Assembly: GCA_002315675.1 (NCBI GenBank)
Contig: DCHP01000101.1
Span: 1-16,925, forward strand
From: Rikenellaceae bacterium UBA1749
GTDB taxonomy: Bacteria > Bacteroidota > Bacteroidia > Bacteroidales > Rikenellaceae
Reading direction: 5' to 3'
DNA: 16,925 bases
The notes beneath the pieces were generated by a model. The model was not told the DNA's origin, ran no database searches, and was given only the letters and a program-made list of their open reading frames with translations. This document shows, in pieces, positions 14,273 through 16,925 of this stretch. How positions within the stretch are numbered: position 1 is the stretch's first letter; the number at the start of each line of letters is the position of its first letter. A program made the position numbers and the translations under genes.

Positions 14273-15427
14273 ATGATTAATGATATCTATATTCTTGGCG
14301 GGCATGTTCAGGCATTGGGGATAGCACGCCAGGCAAGAGCGAAAGGGATACAAGTTCATGTCATCATTAATGACGGATTCTCGATAGCTAGATTCTCAAA
14401 CGCAGTTTCCGAGACTTTATTATATGAGAACCTGGACCAGTTGCTGAAATATCTGATGTCGGTGGAATCAACTCAAGACAAATTACTTTTTCCGACAGAC
14501 GATGAGATGATACTTTTTATGGTTGACAATCGTGAGGTTTTGAGTCAGAAATTTCTGCTTGGCATTCCTGATGATAAGACGGTGGACCTTTTCAATGATA
14601 AAAGAGAGACATATCGCTTTGCTGAGAAGAACTGCATCCCACATCCAAAGTCTTGGTATCCAGATTCGATAGAAGACGTTGTTTCGTTATCAAAGCAATT
14701 GGCATTCCCTGTTGTGGTTAAGCCGTCAGTGATGTTTTCGTTTCATAAGGCATTCGGTAAGAAGGCTTATAGATGTAACAATGCTGATGAACTGGTGTCA
14801 ATATGTAAATTGATAGAAGTACATAATTATCCTCTTTCCGGAATATTGATACAGGAGTTTCTGACTGGGGGACCGCAGTATCTGTATTCGTATGGGACTT
14901 TTGCGGTAGAGGGCGAACCGAAAGCATATTTGATGGCAAACAGAATAAGGCAGAACCCGATGGATTTTGGAAATTCGACAACCTTTGCCGTAACATGTAA
15001 CATCCCAAGAATCAGGGAACTGGCCGAAAGAATACTGAATGTGACAAGATATTCTGGTCTTGCCGAAGTAGAATTTATGTATGATCCGGTGTTAAAGGAT
15101 TATAAGTTTCTTGAGGTGAATACAAGAGCCTGGAAATGGCATTCAATAAGCAATCAGCTTGGATATAGTTTTGTTGGTAAGATGATTGATTATTTCAATG
15201 GTGATACCGAACCTCAGAGTTATGTGAATGCAAGATGCGGCTGGGTTGACAGGTTGACCGATTTTGCTGTCATTACAAAATCATTGAGCAAGAAAATCAT
15301 TACACTCAAATCAGTAAAGGATAGTTATTCCATACGAAAGGAACATGCAGTCTGGAACTGGCATGATATGGTTCCTGGGATAATGTATGTGGTTTTGTCT
15401 CCAATTTTATATTTCAAACGTCATTAA
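14273..15427 (+). CDS. ATP-grasp ligase (carboxylate-amine ligase type)
   Basis: The 384-aa protein has the three ATP-grasp parts: an N-terminal Rossmann-like domain (YILGGHVQALGIARQA, 6-21), the ATP-binding subdomains with VVVKPSV (147-153, Lys150) and ILIQEFLTGG (191-200, Glu195), and the metal-binding site with GLAEVEF (262-268) and FLEVNTR (279-285, Glu281/Asn283). Enzymes of this kind form an acyl phosphate from a carboxylate and join it to an amine or similar nucleophile; the substrate here is not identifiable. The last 20 residues include a hydrophobic stretch (VPGIMYVVLSPILYF) that may tether it to the membrane. Its stop overlaps the next ATG by one base (TAATG), tying it to the decarboxylase-like gene. 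Confidence 0.85.
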   Translation: MINDIYILGGHVQALGIARQARAKGIQVHVIINDGFSIARFSNAVSETLLYENLDQLLKYLMSVESTQDKLLFPTDDEMILFMVDNREVLSQKFLLGIPDDKTVDLFNDKRETYRFAEKNCIPHPKSWYPDSIEDVVSLSKQLAFPVVVKPSVMFSFHKAFGKKAYRCNNADELVSICKLIEVHNYPLSGILIQEFLTGGPQYLYSYGTFAVEGEPKAYLMANRIRQNPMDFGNSTTFAVTCNIPRIRELAERILNVTRYSGLAEVEFMYDPVLKDYKFLEVNTRAWKWHSISNQLGYSFVGKMIDYFNGDTEPQSYVNARCGWVDRLTDFAVITKSLSKKIITLKSVKDSYSIRKEHAVWNWHDMVPGIMYVVLSPILYFKRH

Positions 15428-16221
15428 TGTTTATGTACGCGATATTATTAACGGCAGTTACTGTTCTTGCCAGTACAGGATGGTTCCTGCTTCTTCACAA
15501 AAAGACAAGAATCTCTTTGTCACATTTGTATATGGACAATCTGATTGTGATTGCGCTTTCGCTGACAGCGCTTTTTTTGAGCCGTCTCCCAATGTTGATG
15601 GCTTTGGCCTTGTCAATAGTTTGTGTGTTTGGCTTCTTTGGATTACTGTTTGTCATCAGGTTTTACAGGTACCCTTTGAGAAGACGGATATTGGATGACA
15701 CTTCAGTCGTTTCGCCCGCCGACGGCAATATCATTTATATTAAAAAGATAGAATCCGGTCAGATTCCGATGTCAGTAAAGAATGGAGTTTCGGCCAGTTT
15801 GGACGAATTTTCGGGAGTTGAACTGACTTGCCCCTGCTGGATAATAGGTATCAATATGACTCCTTTTGATGTGCACAGGAATTCATGTCCCATTTCGGGA
15901 AAAATCATTATGAGTCATCATATTGACGGCGTGTTCAAATCCTTGAAAGATCCTGATGCCTATGGTGTTAACGAGAGGAACTCCACGGTGTTTGATAACG
16001 GCAAGTTTAAAGTTGGTGTTGTTCAGACGGCATCACGTCTGGTGAGAAGGATTGTATCATACAAGCAGCAAGGTGATATTGTGAAGCAGGGCGACTGGTT
16101 CGGCATGATCAAATTCGGGTCTCAGGTTGATGTCATCATTCCTTGTTCATCGGAAATAAAGGTATATGTCGGGGAACAAGTATACACCCGGAAAACGATA
16201 TTGGCTAAAGTTGATGAATAA
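15427..16221 (+). CDS. Membrane-anchored phosphatidylserine decarboxylase-like proenzyme
   Basis: The 264-aa product starts with two to three membrane segments (about 4-23, 38-52 and 56-78) and FYRYPLRR (79-86), akin to the family's FFRxP motif. The catalytic domain follows with SPADG (96-100, Asp99), DVHRNSCPISG (148-158, His150), NERNST (182-187), VRRIV (206-210) and the self-cleavage site FGS (230-232, cut expected between Gly231 and Ser232 to give a pyruvoyl group). All residues of the Asp/His/Ser set are present, so it should be processed and active. Standard enzymes turn phosphatidylserine into phosphatidylethanolamine. No phosphatidylserine synthase gene is nearby; instead it is coupled to the ATP-grasp gene and to the DUF354 gene by single-base TAATG overlaps. 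It may be dedicated to a surface modification (inference). Confidence 0.87.
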   Translation: MFMYAILLTAVTVLASTGWFLLLHKKTRISLSHLYMDNLIVIALSLTALFLSRLPMLMALALSIVCVFGFFGLLFVIRFYRYPLRRRILDDTSVVSPADGNIIYIKKIESGQIPMSVKNGVSASLDEFSGVELTCPCWIIGINMTPFDVHRNSCPISGKIIMSHHIDGVFKSLKDPDAYGVNERNSTVFDNGKFKVGVVQTASRLVRRIVSYKQQGDIVKQGDWFGMIKFGSQVDVIIPCSSEIKVYVGEQVYTRKTILAKVDE

Positions 16222-16925
16222 TGAAATCAGTACTGATTGATATTTGTCACACTCCGCAGTATAACTTCTACAAGGCGCTGATTCTGCGCCTTGCGGCCCA
16301 TGGATGTTGCGTGTATGTGACGGTGATGGACAGGGGACGTCTGCTCAAGATTGTGCACAGCGAACTTGACGGAGTGGAGAATGTCCATATTGTCAGGATG
16401 GGCCGTCACAGGATGCAGAGGTGGGCGGTTGTATTGGAGTCTAACCTGTGGCGTATTGTTCAGATGGTGTGTTGGGGAATATGTCACAAGGTTGATATCG
16501 TGTACGGCAACGGGTTCATTCCGCATATTGTGGGATGGATGAAGCGTGTGCCCAGGTATGCGTTTGACGATGACCCGCAAACGTTCGATTACCGGCCAAA
16601 ACTGGTATTGTGCACACAGTCGTGCTATTGCCTGTATGAACTGCCTGGGGGGATGCACATTTCGCCCAAGGCAAGGGTGCTGCCTGTACTCAAGGAGTGG
16701 GCGTACCTGAATCCGCGCACCTTCTCGCCGGATTCTCGGGCGCTGGAGCCGTATGGACTTGCGCCGCATTCGTATATCTTTGTGCGGGAGGTGTCGGTGG
16801 GGACGCTGAATTATGCGGGGCAGGCGCCGGACAGCATTCTGCAGATTGCTGACATGTTTCCAAAGGATGTCAGGGTGGTGCTGTCACTGGAGAAAAAGGA
16901 CAAGCGTGACCAATACCCCAAGGAG
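16221..16925 (+). CDS. DUF354-like protein, putative GT-B glycosyltransferase (3' end outside window)
   Basis: The frame runs from the ATG at 16221, overlapping the upstream TAA, to the right edge without a stop (235 codons visible). The N-terminus MKSVLIDICHTPQYNFYKAL followed by LAAHGCCVYVTVMDRGRL strongly resembles DUF354 proteins, which start with an 'IDIGHPAHVHFFK'-like strand and are related to GT-B enzymes such as UDP-GlcNAc epimerase/MurG-like folds. VDIVYGNGFIPHIVG (91-105) and YAFDDDPQTFDY (112-123) fit the next conserved parts, and SYIFVREVSVGTLNYAG (183-199) would open the C-terminal domain. The family is frequent in archaeal and bacterial polysaccharide loci and is usually presumed to be a glycosyltransferase. 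The gene is more GC-rich than its neighbours (16741-16800 has 36 G/C in 60). Confidence 0.72.
   Translation, partial: MKSVLIDICHTPQYNFYKALILRLAAHGCCVYVTVMDRGRLLKIVHSELDGVENVHIVRMGRHRMQRWAVVLESNLWRIVQMVCWGICHKVDIVYGNGFIPHIVGWMKRVPRYAFDDDPQTFDYRPKLVLCTQSCYCLYELPGGMHISPKARVLPVLKEWAYLNPRTFSPDSRALEPYGLAPHSYIFVREVSVGTLNYAGQAPDSILQIADMFPKDVRVVLSLEKKDKRDQYPKE

Noticed and set aside
15387..15698. 103-aa open frame overlapping the decarboxylase N-terminus
   Set aside because: It runs in another frame across the ATP-grasp end and the decarboxylase start, and has no recognisable features.
16227..16769. 180-aa open frame on the - strand
   Set aside because: It is a shadow of the DUF354-like gene on the + strand, whose frame has clear family features and a TAATG start.

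Overview
The window is a single co-directional stretch (everything on the + strand) of a bacterial surface-polysaccharide (capsule/exopolysaccharide/O-antigen type) biosynthesis locus. Both ends cut through genes: a GT2 glycosyltransferase tail at the left and a DUF354 (glycosyltransferase-like) protein at the right. Gene content, very tight packing with ATGA/TAATG overlaps, weak or absent Shine-Dalgarno sequences and moderate-to-low GC fit a Bacteroidales bacterium (Bacteroides/Prevotella-like). This assignment is inferred from style and families, not from a marker gene. No promoter, terminator, RNA gene, mobile element or CRISPR array was recognised.

Layout. (1) 3-662: tail of a GT2 glycosyltransferase. 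(2) 659-3831: a four-gene cassette of a stand-alone adenylation enzyme (DltA/NRPS A-domain type), a small VOC-fold protein, a stand-alone acyl carrier protein and a 354-aa GNAT-type acyltransferase. (3) 3833-7096: a strikingly AT-rich block with a NodB-type polysaccharide deacetylase, a small orphan membrane protein and two GT2 enzymes. (4) 7109-9948: a GT2, a FdtA/QdtA-type dTDP-sugar 3,4-ketoisomerase, a left-handed beta-helix sugar N-acyltransferase and another GT2. (5) 9973-14198: a polytopic GT-C-like membrane protein, a GT10 (fucosyltransferase family) enzyme, a GT4 enzyme and a GT32 (DXD) enzyme. (6) 14273-16925: an ATP-grasp ligase, a membrane-anchored phosphatidylserine-decarboxylase-like protein with all catalytic residues, and a more GC-rich DUF354 gene.

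How it may work together. The nine or so soluble glycosyltransferases would build a long lipid-linked repeat. The FdtA-like isomerase plus hexapeptide acyltransferase point to a 3-acylamino-3,6-dideoxyhexose, although the required aminotransferase is not in the window. Two modules go beyond ordinary sugar assembly. The first is the A-enzyme/VOC/carrier/GNAT cassette, which looks able to activate an amino or similar acid on a carrier thioester and pass it to a sugar. The second is the ATP-grasp/decarboxylase pair, which suggests an amino-acid- or lipid-derived decoration. These two are the best candidates for an undescribed system. No flippase (Wzx), export protein, initiating transferase or chain-length regulator is present, so the locus extends beyond both ends. 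Two intergenic gaps (12395-12543 and 14199-14272) begin with about 20-codon ORFs overlapping the upstream stop, which may be scars of lost genes.
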